Origin: Streptomyces cyaneofuscatus
GTDB taxonomy: Bacteria; Actinomycetota; Actinomycetes; Streptomycetales; Streptomycetaceae
NCBI RefSeq assembly: GCF_000718135.1
Contig: NZ_JOEM01000004.1
Coordinates: 186,001 to 250,000, forward strand
DNA length: 64,000 nucleotides
Direction of reading: 5' to 3'
Made by a program: the position numbers and the translations under genes. The notes under the pieces were generated by a model. The model was given only the letters and a program-made list of their open reading frames with translations, was not told the origin of the DNA and ran no database searches. The stretch's first letter is position 1; each line of letters begins with the position of its first letter. Positions 44,775 through 52,208 of this stretch are shown piece after piece.

Positions 44775-45200
44775 TCACCGCGCTGGGAACCAAACTCCGA
44801 TATTCGCACCGGTCGTCACGTCACCAATAGCCTGCACGCCCATATGGTGTTCGTCACCAAATACCGCAAGGGTGTCTTTGATGACGCCATGCTCCAGCGC
44901 TGCGAAGAGATCATGCGCGAGGTCTGCGCCAGCTTCGAGACGGAGCTACAGGAGTTCAACGGCGAGGCCGACCACGGCCACCTTCTCGTGCACTACCCGC
45001 CCAAGATCGCCCTGTCGAAGCTGATCAACTCGCTCAAAGGAGTCAGCTCCCGCTACCTGCGCGCCGAGTACACCGACCGAATCAACCGCATCGGCGCGGG
45101 CTCCGTCTTCTGGTCCCGCTCCTACTTCGCCGGCTCATGTGGCGGAGCACCGCTCAGCATCATCCGCCACTACATCGAGGGCCGGCAACGCCCTGCTTGA
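44772..45200 (+). CDS. tnpA: TnpA, Y1 (HUH) transposase of the IS200 family, possibly decayed
   Basis: Reading from ATT at 44772 gives 142 residues, the normal IS200 TnpA length. SPRWEPNSDIRTGRHV precedes VFVTKYRKGVF, and the Y1 tyrosine is in IIRHYIEGR (about 134). An in-frame TAA at 44757-44759 rules out any upstream start, so initiation must be at the rare ATT or at ATG 44844, which would lose the first 24 residues. The metal-binding HUH motif reads HGH (about 68-70), with Gly where a hydrophobic residue is expected. Both points suggest a weakened or inactive transposase. If so, TnpB remains while mobility is lost. Confidence 0.8.
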   Translation: MSPRWEPNSDIRTGRHVTNSLHAHMVFVTKYRKGVFDDAMLQRCEEIMREVCASFETELQEFNGEADHGHLLVHYPPKIALSKLINSLKGVSSRYLRAEYTDRINRIGAGSVFWSRSYFAGSCGGAPLSIIRHYIEGRQRPA

Positions 45201-45262
45201 TCGTCCACACGAAAGCGCGGAGACCTCCGGCGCTTCGCCCCTCGGTGTCGAGAATGCGCTTC

Positions 45263-45285
45263 CCTCCCCAGCTGAACCCGGGGAT
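45263..45285. other. IS end hairpin next to tnpA (left end)
   Basis: Imperfect palindrome with CCCC/GGGG stem, 62 bp beyond the tnpA stop, closely matching the hairpin at 43478-43500 in sequence and orientation. Confidence 0.65.
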
Positions 45286-45512
45286 ACCCACGCAAGATTA
45301 GGGATGGCCACGGGCGATGCCGGGCCCGGGGTTCGGGGGCCGGGACCGAGGTTCGCGGTTCCGGTACGTGCTGGCGGCTTCCCGGCGCGCTCACGGGCTC
45401 TCGGCACGGCCCGGGAACACGTGGGCCACCGGACACGGCAGGGACGGCCGCCGTACGCCGGGAGGTCATCCGCCCTCGCTTCCGTGGTGGCTCCGCCACC
45501 CGAGGAGCTGTC

Positions 45513-46577
45513 ATGTCCCGTGCACCGAGGCGCCGTTCGGTCCTCCTGGCCACCGCGGCCGCCGTCACCGTCCCGGCTGTCGCGTCGGCACCCGCGTCGG
45601 CTTCTCCGGGCCGCCGCCCCTCCGGTCCCCTGGTGATCGGCCATCGCGGGGCGGCGGGCTGGCGCCCCGAGCACACCGCCGACGCGTACACCTACGCCGT
45701 ACGGGCCGGGGCCGACTGGATCGAGCCGGATCTCGTACCGACGAAGGACCATGTCCTGGTCGTGCGGCACGAGAACGAGATCGGCGGGACCACGGATGTG
45801 GCCGGGCGCCCGGAGTTCGCGGACCGCCGGACCACGAAGACGGTGGACGGCAGGGCGGTGACCGGCTGGTTCACCGAGGATTTCACGCTGCGCGAGCTGA
45901 GGACGCTGCGCACGGTGGAGCGGCTGCCGCTGGTCCGCAACCGGAACACGGTCTTCGACGGGCGGGGGCGGGTGATGACCTTCCAGGAGGTGATCGACCT
46001 GGCCCGGCTGCTGTCGAAGGAGTCGGGCCGCCGGATCGCCGTCTTCCCGGAGACCAAGCACCCGACGTACTTCCGCTCGGTCGGGCTGCCGCTGGAGGAG
46101 GAGCTGATCCGGGTGGTCCGCCGCAACCGGCTGACCGCCCGGGAGTGCGTCGTCCAGTCCTTCGAACCGTCCAGCCTGCACCGGATCGCCGCCGCCCGCC
46201 TCGGCCTCCCCCTCTGGCAGGCGCTGGGGACGAGCGGCTCCCCTTATGGTCACGCGGTCACCTATAAGGACATGATGAGCCCGGCCGGGTTGCGCGAGAT
46301 CGCCTCGTACGCGCAGTGGATCGGCCCCGACAAGTCCTCCCTCGTCCCGCCGCACACGCTCCTCGCGGACGCGCATGCGGCGGGCCTGAAGGTCGGCGCG
46401 TACACCTTCCGCGCCGAGAACCAGTACCTCCCGGCCGCGCACCGCCGGGGTACCGCGCCGAACGACTTCGGCGACGCGTTCGCCGAGTACGCCTTCCACT
46501 ACGCGCAGGGCGTGGACGCCGTGGTGACGGACTTCCCGGACCTCGCGGTACGGGCGCGGGAGGAGCTGCGGCGGTAG
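45513..46577 (+). CDS. Secreted glycerophosphodiester phosphodiesterase
   Basis: Protein of 354 residues. The N-terminus RAPRRRSVLLATAAAVTVPAVASAPASA is a signal peptide with a twin-arginine-like RRRSVLL, probably cleaved after ASA. The GDPD TIM-barrel motifs are VIGHRGAAGWRPEHT (catalytic His-Arg and acidic metal ligand), DWIEPDLVPTKDHVLVVRHE, and near the C-terminus AVVTDFPDLAV. It hydrolyses glycerophosphodiesters to glycerol-3-phosphate outside the cell, for phosphate or carbon scavenging. It starts some 220 bp past the IS end; GAGG lies upstream of the ATG. Confidence 0.92.
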   Translation: MSRAPRRRSVLLATAAAVTVPAVASAPASASPGRRPSGPLVIGHRGAAGWRPEHTADAYTYAVRAGADWIEPDLVPTKDHVLVVRHENEIGGTTDVAGRPEFADRRTTKTVDGRAVTGWFTEDFTLRELRTLRTVERLPLVRNRNTVFDGRGRVMTFQEVIDLARLLSKESGRRIAVFPETKHPTYFRSVGLPLEEELIRVVRRNRLTARECVVQSFEPSSLHRIAAARLGLPLWQALGTSGSPYGHAVTYKDMMSPAGLREIASYAQWIGPDKSSLVPPHTLLADAHAAGLKVGAYTFRAENQYLPAAHRRGTAPNDFGDAFAEYAFHYAQGVDAVVTDFPDLAVRAREELRR

Positions 46578-46592
46578 CACCGCAGCCGGTTC

Positions 46593-47270
46593 TCAGCGCG
46601 TGGTGCGCTTGCTCGCCGTCTTCTTGGCGGTCTTCTTGGCCGCCGCCGTCGTCTTCTTGGCGGGGGTGGGCAGCGCCGTCTTCTTCGCCGGGGTGCGCTT
46701 GGCGGCCGCGCGCTTCGGTGACGCGGCCTCGGCCGCCGCCTCCTCGGTGTCGGCGCCGGCGTTCGACAGGGTGCCGGAGCTGCTCTCCAGGTGGGCGCGG
46801 ACGAACCACTGGAACTGCTCCAGGCCGCGCAGGTGCTCGATGAGCAGGTCCTCGGTGACGGGGTCGATCTCGCCGGCCTTCTCGACCGCCTCGCGGTGGT
46901 CCTCGATGATCCCCGTGTAGACCAGGTCCAGGGCGCCGAGGTGGGCGATGGCGTCGGCGCGGCCGACGCTGTAGTCGTCCCAGGTGCGCTCCTTGACCAG
47001 AACGCCCGGGGTGCCCTGCGGCTCGCCGCCGAGGGCCGAGATGCGCTCGGCGGCCGCGTCGGCCATCTCCCGTACGGCGGCGGTCTGCGGGTCGAGCATC
47101 TCGTGGACGGCGACGAAGTGCGGCCCGACCACGTTCCAGTGGATGTGCTTGAGCGTCAGGGCGAGGTCGTTGAGCGCGTGCAGGCGCAGCGTCAGGAGGT
47201 CGATGACCTGGCGGCCCTCGTCGACGCCGAGGCCGGGGACGGTGTAGCGGGGGGTGCGTGCGGGGGACAT
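46593..47270 (-). CDS. dps: Dps-family DNA-binding ferritin-like protein
   Basis: Protein of 225 residues. The Dps four-helix core (about 20-165) includes LKHIHWNVVGPHFVAVHEMLD, which carries the ferroxidase histidines and aspartate/glutamate. The C-terminal tail of about 60 residues is Lys/Ala/Thr-rich with repeated PAKK, KKT and AAKK, like histone H1, and probably binds DNA. Dps oxidises and stores iron and condenses the nucleoid; several Streptomyces Dps are development- or stress-controlled. It is convergent with the phosphodiesterase gene. Confidence 0.93.
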   Translation of the reverse strand: MSPARTPRYTVPGLGVDEGRQVIDLLTLRLHALNDLALTLKHIHWNVVGPHFVAVHEMLDPQTAAVREMADAAAERISALGGEPQGTPGVLVKERTWDDYSVGRADAIAHLGALDLVYTGIIEDHREAVEKAGEIDPVTEDLLIEHLRGLEQFQWFVRAHLESSSGTLSNAGADTEEAAAEAASPKRAAAKRTPAKKTALPTPAKKTTAAAKKTAKKTASKRTTR

Positions 47271-47321
47271 GGGGCTCCTGTTCCTGGTGATGTGCCGGTG
47301 GGTGAGTGGGGGGATGGCGGT

Positions 47322-49556
47322 CTAGCCGGCGTCGGCGGTGCCGCCTTCGGTCGGGGTGGCGCCGGGGCGCTCGCCGCCGGGCCGGACGGGGCCCGCCGCC
47401 GCGCGGATGCTCGCCAGGGCGGCGTCGGCCACCGCGCGCGGGGTGATGCCGAACTCCTCGTACAGCCGCTCGTAAGGAGCCGAGGCGCCGAAGTGCTCCA
47501 GGCTGACCATGCGGCCCGCGTCGCCGACGATGTCCCGCCAGCCCTGGGCGACGGCCGCCTCGACGCTGACCCTGGCCCTTACCTCGGGCGGCAGGACCTC
47601 GTCCTGGTACGCGTACGGCTGGTCGGCGAACCACTCGCGGCAGGGCAGCGAGACCACCCGCGCGTCGTGGCCCTCGGCGGCCAGCAACTCGCGGGCCTCC
47701 AGGGCGATGTGGACCTCGGACCCGGTGCCGATGAGGATGACGTCGGGCGTCTCCTTGCGGCTGTCGGCGAGGACGTAGCCGCCCCGGGCCGCTCCGGAGG
47801 CGGGGGCGTAGGCGTCTTCGCCCTCGCCCCGCTCCAGGACGGGCAACGGCTGCCGGGTGAGGGCGAGGCCGGCGGGGCGGTCGTGGTGCTCCAGGACGGT
47901 GCGCCAGCAGACGGAGGTCTCGTTGGCGTCGGCGGGCCGTACGACGTCGAGGCCGGGGATCGCGCGGAGAGCGGCGAGCTGTTCGACCGGCTGGTGGGTG
48001 GGGCCGTCCTCGCCGAGGCCGATGGAGTCGTGGGTCCAGACGTAGGTGACCGGCAGCTTCATCAGGGCGGCGAGGCGGACGGCCGGGCGCATGTAGTCGC
48101 TGAAGATCAGGAACGTACCGCCGTAGGGGCGGGTGAGGCTCTGGAGCGCGATGCCGTTGAGGACGGCACCCATGGCGTGCTCGCGGATGCCGAAGTGGAG
48201 CGTGCGGCCGTAGGGGTTTCCGGGGAATTCACCGGTCTGCTTCCCCTCGGGCACGAAGGACGGCTCGCCCTCCATGGTGGTGTTGTTGCTGCCCGCGAGG
48301 TCGGCCGAGCCGCCCCACAGCTCGGGGAGCACGGGTGCCAGCGCGGTCAGGACGTCGCCGGAGGCCTTGCGGGTGGCGATGCCCTTGGGGTCGGCGTCGA
48401 AGACGGGCAGGCTGTCGGTCCAGCCGTCGGGGAACTTCTGCTCCAGCAGCCGGTCCAGGAGCGCGGCGCGCTCGGGGTGGGCGGTGCGCCACTCCTGGTA
48501 GCGGGGCTCCCAGGCGCGGTGGGCCTCGGCGCCCCGTTCCCGTACCGCACGGGCGTGTTCCAGTACGTCGTCCTCGACGGTGAAGTCGGCGTCCGGGTCG
48601 AAGCCGAGCAGCTTCTTGGTGGCGGCGACCTCGTCGTCGCCGAGGGCGGAACCATGGGCCTTGCCGGTGTTCTGCTTGGTGGGCGCGGGCCAGCCGATGA
48701 TCGTCCGCAGCAGGATCAGGGACGGGCGGCCGGTCTCGCTCTTCGCGGCCTCGACGGCGGCGAGCAGGGCGTCGACGTCCTCCACGTAGTCGCCGGTGCG
48801 GGTGAAGTCGACCGTCTGGACGTGCCAGCCGTACGCGGCGTAGCGGGCGGTCACGTCCTCGCTGAAGGCGATGTCGGTGTCGTCCTCGATGGAGATGTGG
48901 TTGGAGTCGTAGAAGACGACGAGGTTGCCGAGCTCCTGGTGTCCGGCCAGCGAACTGGCCTCGGACGTGACGCCTTCCATCAGGTCGCCGTCGGAGGCGA
49001 CGACGTACACGTGGTGGTCGAAGGGGCTGGTGCCGGCCGGCGCGTCGGGGTCGAGGAGGCCGCGCTCGCGGCGGGCGGCCATGGCCATGCCGACGGCGGA
49101 GGCGAGCCCCTGGCCGAGCGGCCCGGTGGTGATCTCGACGCCCCGGGTGTGGCGGTACTCGGGGTGGCCGGGGGTGCTGGAGCCCCAGGTTCGCAGCGCC
49201 TTCAGGTCGTCCAGCTCCATGCCGTAACCGCTCAGGTACAGCTGGATGTAGAGGGTGAGGCTGGAGTGGCCGCAGGAGAGCACGAAGCGGTCGCGGCCGA
49301 GCCACTGGTCGTCGGCCGGGTCGTGGCGCATGACCTGCTGGAAGAGCAGGTACGCGAGGGGCGCCAGGCTCATCGCGGTGCCGGGGTGGCCGTGGCCCGC
49401 CTTCTGCACGGCGTCGGCGGCGAGCAGCCGGACGGTGTCGACGGCGCGGACGTCGAGCGGGCCCCAGCCCGCCGCGTCCGCGACCGGCAGGGCCAGCTTC
49501 GGGTCGCGGCCGCTGTCCGGGCGCTCCGGCGCTTCGGGGGCGTTGGGGGGTGCCAT
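47322..49556 (-). CDS. tkt: Transketolase
   Basis: TPP-dependent two-carbon transfer in the pentose phosphate pathway. It has 744 residues from ATG at 49556, with AGGAGG five bases before it. Hallmarks are VQKAGHGHPGTAMS, VYVVASDGDLMEGVTSEASSLAGH (TPP/metal motif), DSIGLGEDGPTHQPVEQLAALRAIP and FGASAPYERLYEEFGITP. It is about 45 residues longer than most transketolases because of an N-terminal extension (MAPPNAPEAPERPDSGRDPK) and a C-terminal tail. It is probably a second copy next to sodF, not the pentose-operon tkt (inference from context). Confidence 0.94.
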   Translation of the reverse strand: MAPPNAPEAPERPDSGRDPKLALPVADAAGWGPLDVRAVDTVRLLAADAVQKAGHGHPGTAMSLAPLAYLLFQQVMRHDPADDQWLGRDRFVLSCGHSSLTLYIQLYLSGYGMELDDLKALRTWGSSTPGHPEYRHTRGVEITTGPLGQGLASAVGMAMAARRERGLLDPDAPAGTSPFDHHVYVVASDGDLMEGVTSEASSLAGHQELGNLVVFYDSNHISIEDDTDIAFSEDVTARYAAYGWHVQTVDFTRTGDYVEDVDALLAAVEAAKSETGRPSLILLRTIIGWPAPTKQNTGKAHGSALGDDEVAATKKLLGFDPDADFTVEDDVLEHARAVRERGAEAHRAWEPRYQEWRTAHPERAALLDRLLEQKFPDGWTDSLPVFDADPKGIATRKASGDVLTALAPVLPELWGGSADLAGSNNTTMEGEPSFVPEGKQTGEFPGNPYGRTLHFGIREHAMGAVLNGIALQSLTRPYGGTFLIFSDYMRPAVRLAALMKLPVTYVWTHDSIGLGEDGPTHQPVEQLAALRAIPGLDVVRPADANETSVCWRTVLEHHDRPAGLALTRQPLPVLERGEGEDAYAPASGAARGGYVLADSRKETPDVILIGTGSEVHIALEARELLAAEGHDARVVSLPCREWFADQPYAYQDEVLPPEVRARVSVEAAVAQGWRDIVGDAGRMVSLEHFGASAPYERLYEEFGITPRAVADAALASIRAAAGPVRPGGERPGATPTEGGTADAG

Positions 49557-49674
49557 CAAGTCCTCCTGGTCGGTGGGGCGGGCGGCGAGCGGCGCACCTG
49601 CGGTCCCCGACCCCGAGCCGCCCGGCTGCTTGGCCGGGTCCCCCCGGAAACGGCGTCCAAACATGGGCACTCGC

Positions 49675-50142
49675 ATGCGAAAGGTGGGGGCAGGCAAGAA
49701 GACAGAACGCCTTTATAACAAGAAAAGGGAGGGTAATAGGACACCCGACGAGAACGAGAGGCCCGCCACGTCGAAGAAACCGCCCCGGCACGGCGAGGGG
49801 CCGAGCAGGTTCAAGGGCGAGGGGCAGCACGGCTGGGCCCCCGACGTCGACGAGACGTCGCAGCAGCCCAACCCCAGCGCGCACCGCCCCTTCAACCCGG
49901 ACACGTACGCCCCCGAGCCGGACAGGCCACGCAGGAAGCCGTCCGAGGAGGAGAAGCGCGCCTCCCTGGAAGGCACCACGACGGAGAGCTCGACGAGCCG
50001 CGGGGAGGACCGCGGCAAGGACTCCGACATGCAGGACACCGGCCGGCGCGGCAAGTCCCGGCGCCCCAGCGGCGAGAAGGACGCGTCCGCCCATACGGGC
50101 GTCGACCCCCAGGAGCGGAAGGGCGGCGACCCCAGCCACTGA
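49675..50142 (+). CDS. Small, highly charged hydrophilic protein, start uncertain
   Basis: Protein of up to 155 residues, unrecognised. It is very polar and Pro-, Glu-, Lys- and Arg-rich (GEGPSRFKGEGQHGWAPDVDE, NPSAHRPFNPDTYAPEP, SEEEKRASLEGTTTESSTSRGEDRGKD), likely disordered. The first 24 codons from ATG 49675 (LYNKKREGNR region) use AT-rich codons foreign to this genome, so that stretch may be promoter DNA. Normal codon use begins near 49747, but no ATG, GTG or TTG occurs there; ACG at 49768, with GAGAGG upstream, is the only plausible downstream start. The gene is divergent from tkt and 145 bp upstream of sodF. A stress-related role is a guess. Confidence 0.6.
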   Translation: MRKVGAGKKTERLYNKKREGNRTPDENERPATSKKPPRHGEGPSRFKGEGQHGWAPDVDETSQQPNPSAHRPFNPDTYAPEPDRPRRKPSEEEKRASLEGTTTESSTSRGEDRGKDSDMQDTGRRGKSRRPSGEKDASAHTGVDPQERKGGDPSH

Positions 50143-50228
50143 GTCAGAGGCGCGCGGGCCCTCTGCGCCCCAGGTCCTAGGCCGAAGGGCTGATCACTTC
50201 CGGAACCTTCCTGCTGTTAGCCTGCTCC

Positions 50229-50243
50229 TGCATATCTGTTGCA
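50229..50243 (+). promoter_or_regulatory. Putative Nur operator of sodF
   Basis: TGCAT-ATCTG-TTGCA, 44 bp upstream of the sodF ATG, is an inverted repeat with one mismatch. Streptomyces sodF is repressed by the nickel regulator Nur; the half-sites resemble its TGCAA/TTGCA type as I remember it. Binding is not shown. Confidence 0.5.
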
Positions 50244-50286
50244 ATAACAACTGGACGGCATTCCCAGCAGTCGGAGGGCTCGCATC

Positions 50287-50928
50287 ATGGCCACGTACAC
50301 GCTCCCGGAACTCCCGTACGACTACGCGGCGCTCGAACCGGTCATCAATCCGCAGATCATCGAGCTGCACCACGACAAGCACCACGCCGCCTACGTCAAG
50401 GGTGCGAACGACACCCTGGAGCAGCTGGAAGAAGCCCGCGACAAGGAGGCCTGGGGCGCGATCAACGGCCTCCAGAAGAACCTCGCGTTCCACCTCTCCG
50501 GCCACATCCTGCACTCGATCTACTGGCACAACATGACCGGCGACGGCGGCGGCGAGCCCCTCGCGGCGGACGGCGTGGGCGACCTCGCCGACGCGATCAC
50601 GGAGTCCTTCGGCACGTTCGCGGGCTTCAAGTCCCAGCTGACGAAGGCCTCGGCCACCACCCAGGGCTCCGGCTGGGGCGTGCTCGCTTACGAGCCCCTC
50701 AGCGGCAAGCTCATCGTCGAGCAGGTCTACGACCACCAGGGCAACGTGGGCCAGGGCTCGGTCCCGATCCTGGTCTTCGACGCCTGGGAGCACGCCTTCT
50801 ACCTTCAGTACAAGAACCAGAAGGTGGACTTCATCGAGGCGATGTGGCGGGTCGTCAACTGGCAGGACGTGGCGAAGCGTTACGCGGCCGCCAAGGAGCG
50901 CACGGACGTACTGCTGCTCGCGCCCTGA
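50287..50928 (+). CDS. sodF: Iron superoxide dismutase
   Basis: Dismutates superoxide in the cytosol. It has 213 residues. The metal ligands are His in IELHHDKHH (about 28), His in [10 protein letters not shown] (about 76), and Asp and His in DAWEHAFY; the [11 protein letters not shown] and fold signatures are complete. ATG at 50287 follows a GGAGG-type site (TCGGAGGGCTCGCATC). In Streptomyces, FeSOD is made when nickel is scarce and NiSOD (sodN) is off, under Nur; a Nur-like palindrome lies upstream and the 3' UTR resembles the s-SodF RNA. Confidence 0.96.
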   Translation: MATYTLPELPYDYAALEPVINPQIIELHHDKHHAAYVKGANDTLEQLEEARDKEAWGAINGLQKNLAFHLSGHILHSIYWHNMTGDGGGEPLAADGVGDLADAITESFGTFAGFKSQLTKASATTQGSGWGVLAYEPLSGKLIVEQVYDHQGNVGQGSVPILVFDAWEHAFYLQYKNQKVDFIEAMWRVVNWQDVAKRYAAAKERTDVLLLAP

Positions 50929-50948
50929 CTCCGCTCCGGCGGTTGATG

Positions 50949-51039
50949 CGTCCTGCCTCGTGATCGTCTTCTCAACCTTCACTTCGGCAGGCGGATGAAC
51001 GGAAAGCCCTCGCGAGGACGTGACTCGCGGGGGCTTTCC
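50949..51039 (+). ncRNA. Probable s-SodF small RNA (sodF 3' UTR)
   Basis: The sodF 3' UTR in Streptomyces coelicolor yields a stable RNA of about 90 nt (s-SodF) that pairs with the sodN leader and represses it. Here the corresponding stretch contains CTTCTCAACCTTCAC (50968-50982), complementary to a GTGAAGGTTGAGAAG ribosome-binding region, and ends in a perfect hairpin. The 5' end is estimated from the reported length. sodN is not in the window, so pairing cannot be tested here. Confidence 0.6.
51001..51039 (+). terminator. Terminator of sodF / s-SodF
   Basis: Stem GGAAAGCCC-T-CGCGAG with CTCGCG-G-GGGCTTTCC, 15 or 16 paired bases with one T-G position, loop GACGTGA. Confidence 0.88.
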
Positions 51040-51074
51040 CATGCTCCGACCGCCCTCACCTGCATTATTAGGTA

Positions 51075-51092
51075 TTTAGCTCATACGCTAAA
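51075..51092 (+). promoter_or_regulatory. Operator-like palindrome ahead of the ArsR gene
   Basis: TTTAGC-TCATAC-GCTAAA, a perfect 6+6 inverted repeat ending 8 bp before the ATG. It overlaps the promoter region and is well placed for autorepression by the ArsR-type protein that follows. Confidence 0.6.
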
Positions 51093-51100
51093 CAGGAGTC

Positions 51101-51445
51101 ATGGAATCACCCTCCGATGCCTCCGATGACGAGGCGAGCGCCTTCCGCGCGCTCGCCGACCCCACCCGCCGCCAGATCCTGGAGGATCTGCGCGGGGGCG
51201 AGCTGGCCGCCGGGGAGATCGCGAGCCGGTTCTCGATCAGCGCCCCGTCCATCTCGCGCCACCTGGGCGTGCTCAAGGGAGCCGGGCTCGTCACCGAGCG
51301 CCGGGACGCCAACCGCATCCTCTACTCGCTGGCCGAGGAGCGCCTCGCCATGTGCGTGGGGCGCTTCCTGAGCGCCGTGTGCCCCGAGCAGATCGTGCTC
51401 CGCCACACGAAGTGGCGCCCCGCCCCGGAAGGCGATGCCTCATGA
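51101..51445 (+). CDS. ArsR/SdpR-family winged-helix repressor
   Basis: Protein of 114 residues. The winged HTH is AFRALADPTRRQILEDLRGGELAAGEIASRFSISAPSISRHLGVLKGAGLVTERRDANRILYSL. It has a single cysteine pair candidate (MCVGRFLSAVCPEQ) but no classic CVC metal site, so it is probably of the SdpR-like, metal-independent group. AGGAG precedes the ATG. The TGA overlaps the ATG of the next gene (ATGA), so the two are co-translated. It probably represses its own operon through the palindrome at 51075-51092. Confidence 0.9.
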   Translation: MESPSDASDDEASAFRALADPTRRQILEDLRGGELAAGEIASRFSISAPSISRHLGVLKGAGLVTERRDANRILYSLAEERLAMCVGRFLSAVCPEQIVLRHTKWRPAPEGDAS

Positions 51446-52206
51446 TCCGGCCCCGGCTCTCCAGCACCATCGAACGCCGCCTCCTGGTGAACTACCGGGT
51501 GGACCCGTCCGTCGCGGCGGCCCTGCTGCCCGCGCCGCTGCGGCCCCAACTGGTGCGCGGCCAGGCGGTGGCGGGGATCTGCCTGCTCCGGATCGGCGGC
51601 GTCCGCCCGGGCTGGGCCCCAGCGGCGACCGGGGTGACCAGCGAGAACGCGGCACACCGGATCTCCGTCGAGTGGGACGGCCCGGACGGCGTCGAGTGCG
51701 GCGTGTACATCCCGCGCCGCGACACCGCCTCCCGTCTCAACGCCTTCGCGGGCGGCCGGATCTACCCGGGTGAGCACGGCCGGGCGGACTTCACGGTGCG
51801 GGAGGAGGCCGACGCCGTACGGGTGGCCTTCGCGACCCGGGACGGTGAGGTGGAGGTCGACGCGACGGTGGAGCCGGCCGGGGAGCTGCGCGGGAGCGGG
51901 CTGTTCACGGACCTGGCGGAGGCGTCGGAGTTCTTCCGCCTCGGCAGCCGGGGCCTCTCCCCCAACGCCGGGGGCACCCACCTGGACGTCCTCGAACTGT
52001 CCACGGACGCCTATAAGGTGACGGCGGGCCGGCCCCGTACCGTACGCTCCTCGTTCTTCGAGGACCCGGACCGCTTCCCGCCGGGCAGTGCGGTGCTGGA
52101 CAGCGCGCTGGTGATGCGGGGCGTGGCGGCCGACTGGTCGCAGGGGGCGCCGTTCCGGGTGGGGGCGCGCGACGCTTCGCCGCCCGGGTCACCGGGGTGC
52201 GGCTGA
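51442..52206 (+). CDS. DUF2071 (YqjF-like) protein
   Basis: Protein of 254 residues of the DUF2071 acetoacetate-decarboxylase-like beta fold family. Seen: NYRVDPSVAAALLPAPLRPQLV near the start, then GICLLRIGGVRPGW, VYIPRRDTASRLNAFAGGRIYPGEH, and a C-terminal DSALVMRGVAADW. Function unknown in the family. Its coupling to the ArsR gene (4-base overlap) suggests that this regulator controls it. The last 25 residues are low complexity. Confidence 0.85.
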   Translation: MIRPRLSSTIERRLLVNYRVDPSVAAALLPAPLRPQLVRGQAVAGICLLRIGGVRPGWAPAATGVTSENAAHRISVEWDGPDGVECGVYIPRRDTASRLNAFAGGRIYPGEHGRADFTVREEADAVRVAFATRDGEVEVDATVEPAGELRGSGLFTDLAEASEFFRLGSRGLSPNAGGTHLDVLELSTDAYKVTAGRPRTVRSSFFEDPDRFPPGSAVLDSALVMRGVAADWSQGAPFRVGARDASPPGSPGCG

Positions 52207-52208
52207 AG

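Larger units (their letters stand above)
43478..45285. mobile_element. IS200/IS605-family element with divergent tnpA and tnpB
   Basis: The element encodes a TnpB-type RuvC protein (minus) and a Y1 transposase (plus), divergent from a shared 122-bp centre. Both ends carry a 23-bp imperfect hairpin of the same type and orientation: CCTCCCCCGATGAATCCGGG begins at 43478 and CCTCCCCAGCTGAACCCGGG begins at 45263. Subterminal hairpins of this kind, rather than inverted repeats, are the recognition sites of IS200/IS605 transposases. Exact cleavage points cannot be fixed; the coordinates are the outer hairpin edges. Confidence 0.8.

Noticed and set aside
44593..45024. 143-codon plus-strand frame overlapping the tnpA-tnpB junction
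   Set aside because: It is out of frame with the Y1 transposase motifs and crosses the tnpB start and control region; a shadow.
45201..45512. Possible second tnpB 3' end or solo IS beyond 45263
   Set aside because: Only one hairpin is present and no TnpB-like residues are readable upstream of it; it is better explained as the left end of the IS at 43478-45285.
49550..50536. 328-codon Arg/Pro/Thr-rich plus frame overlapping the small charged protein and sodF
   Set aside because: Out of frame with sodF, which has all metal ligands; composition is typical of a shifted frame.
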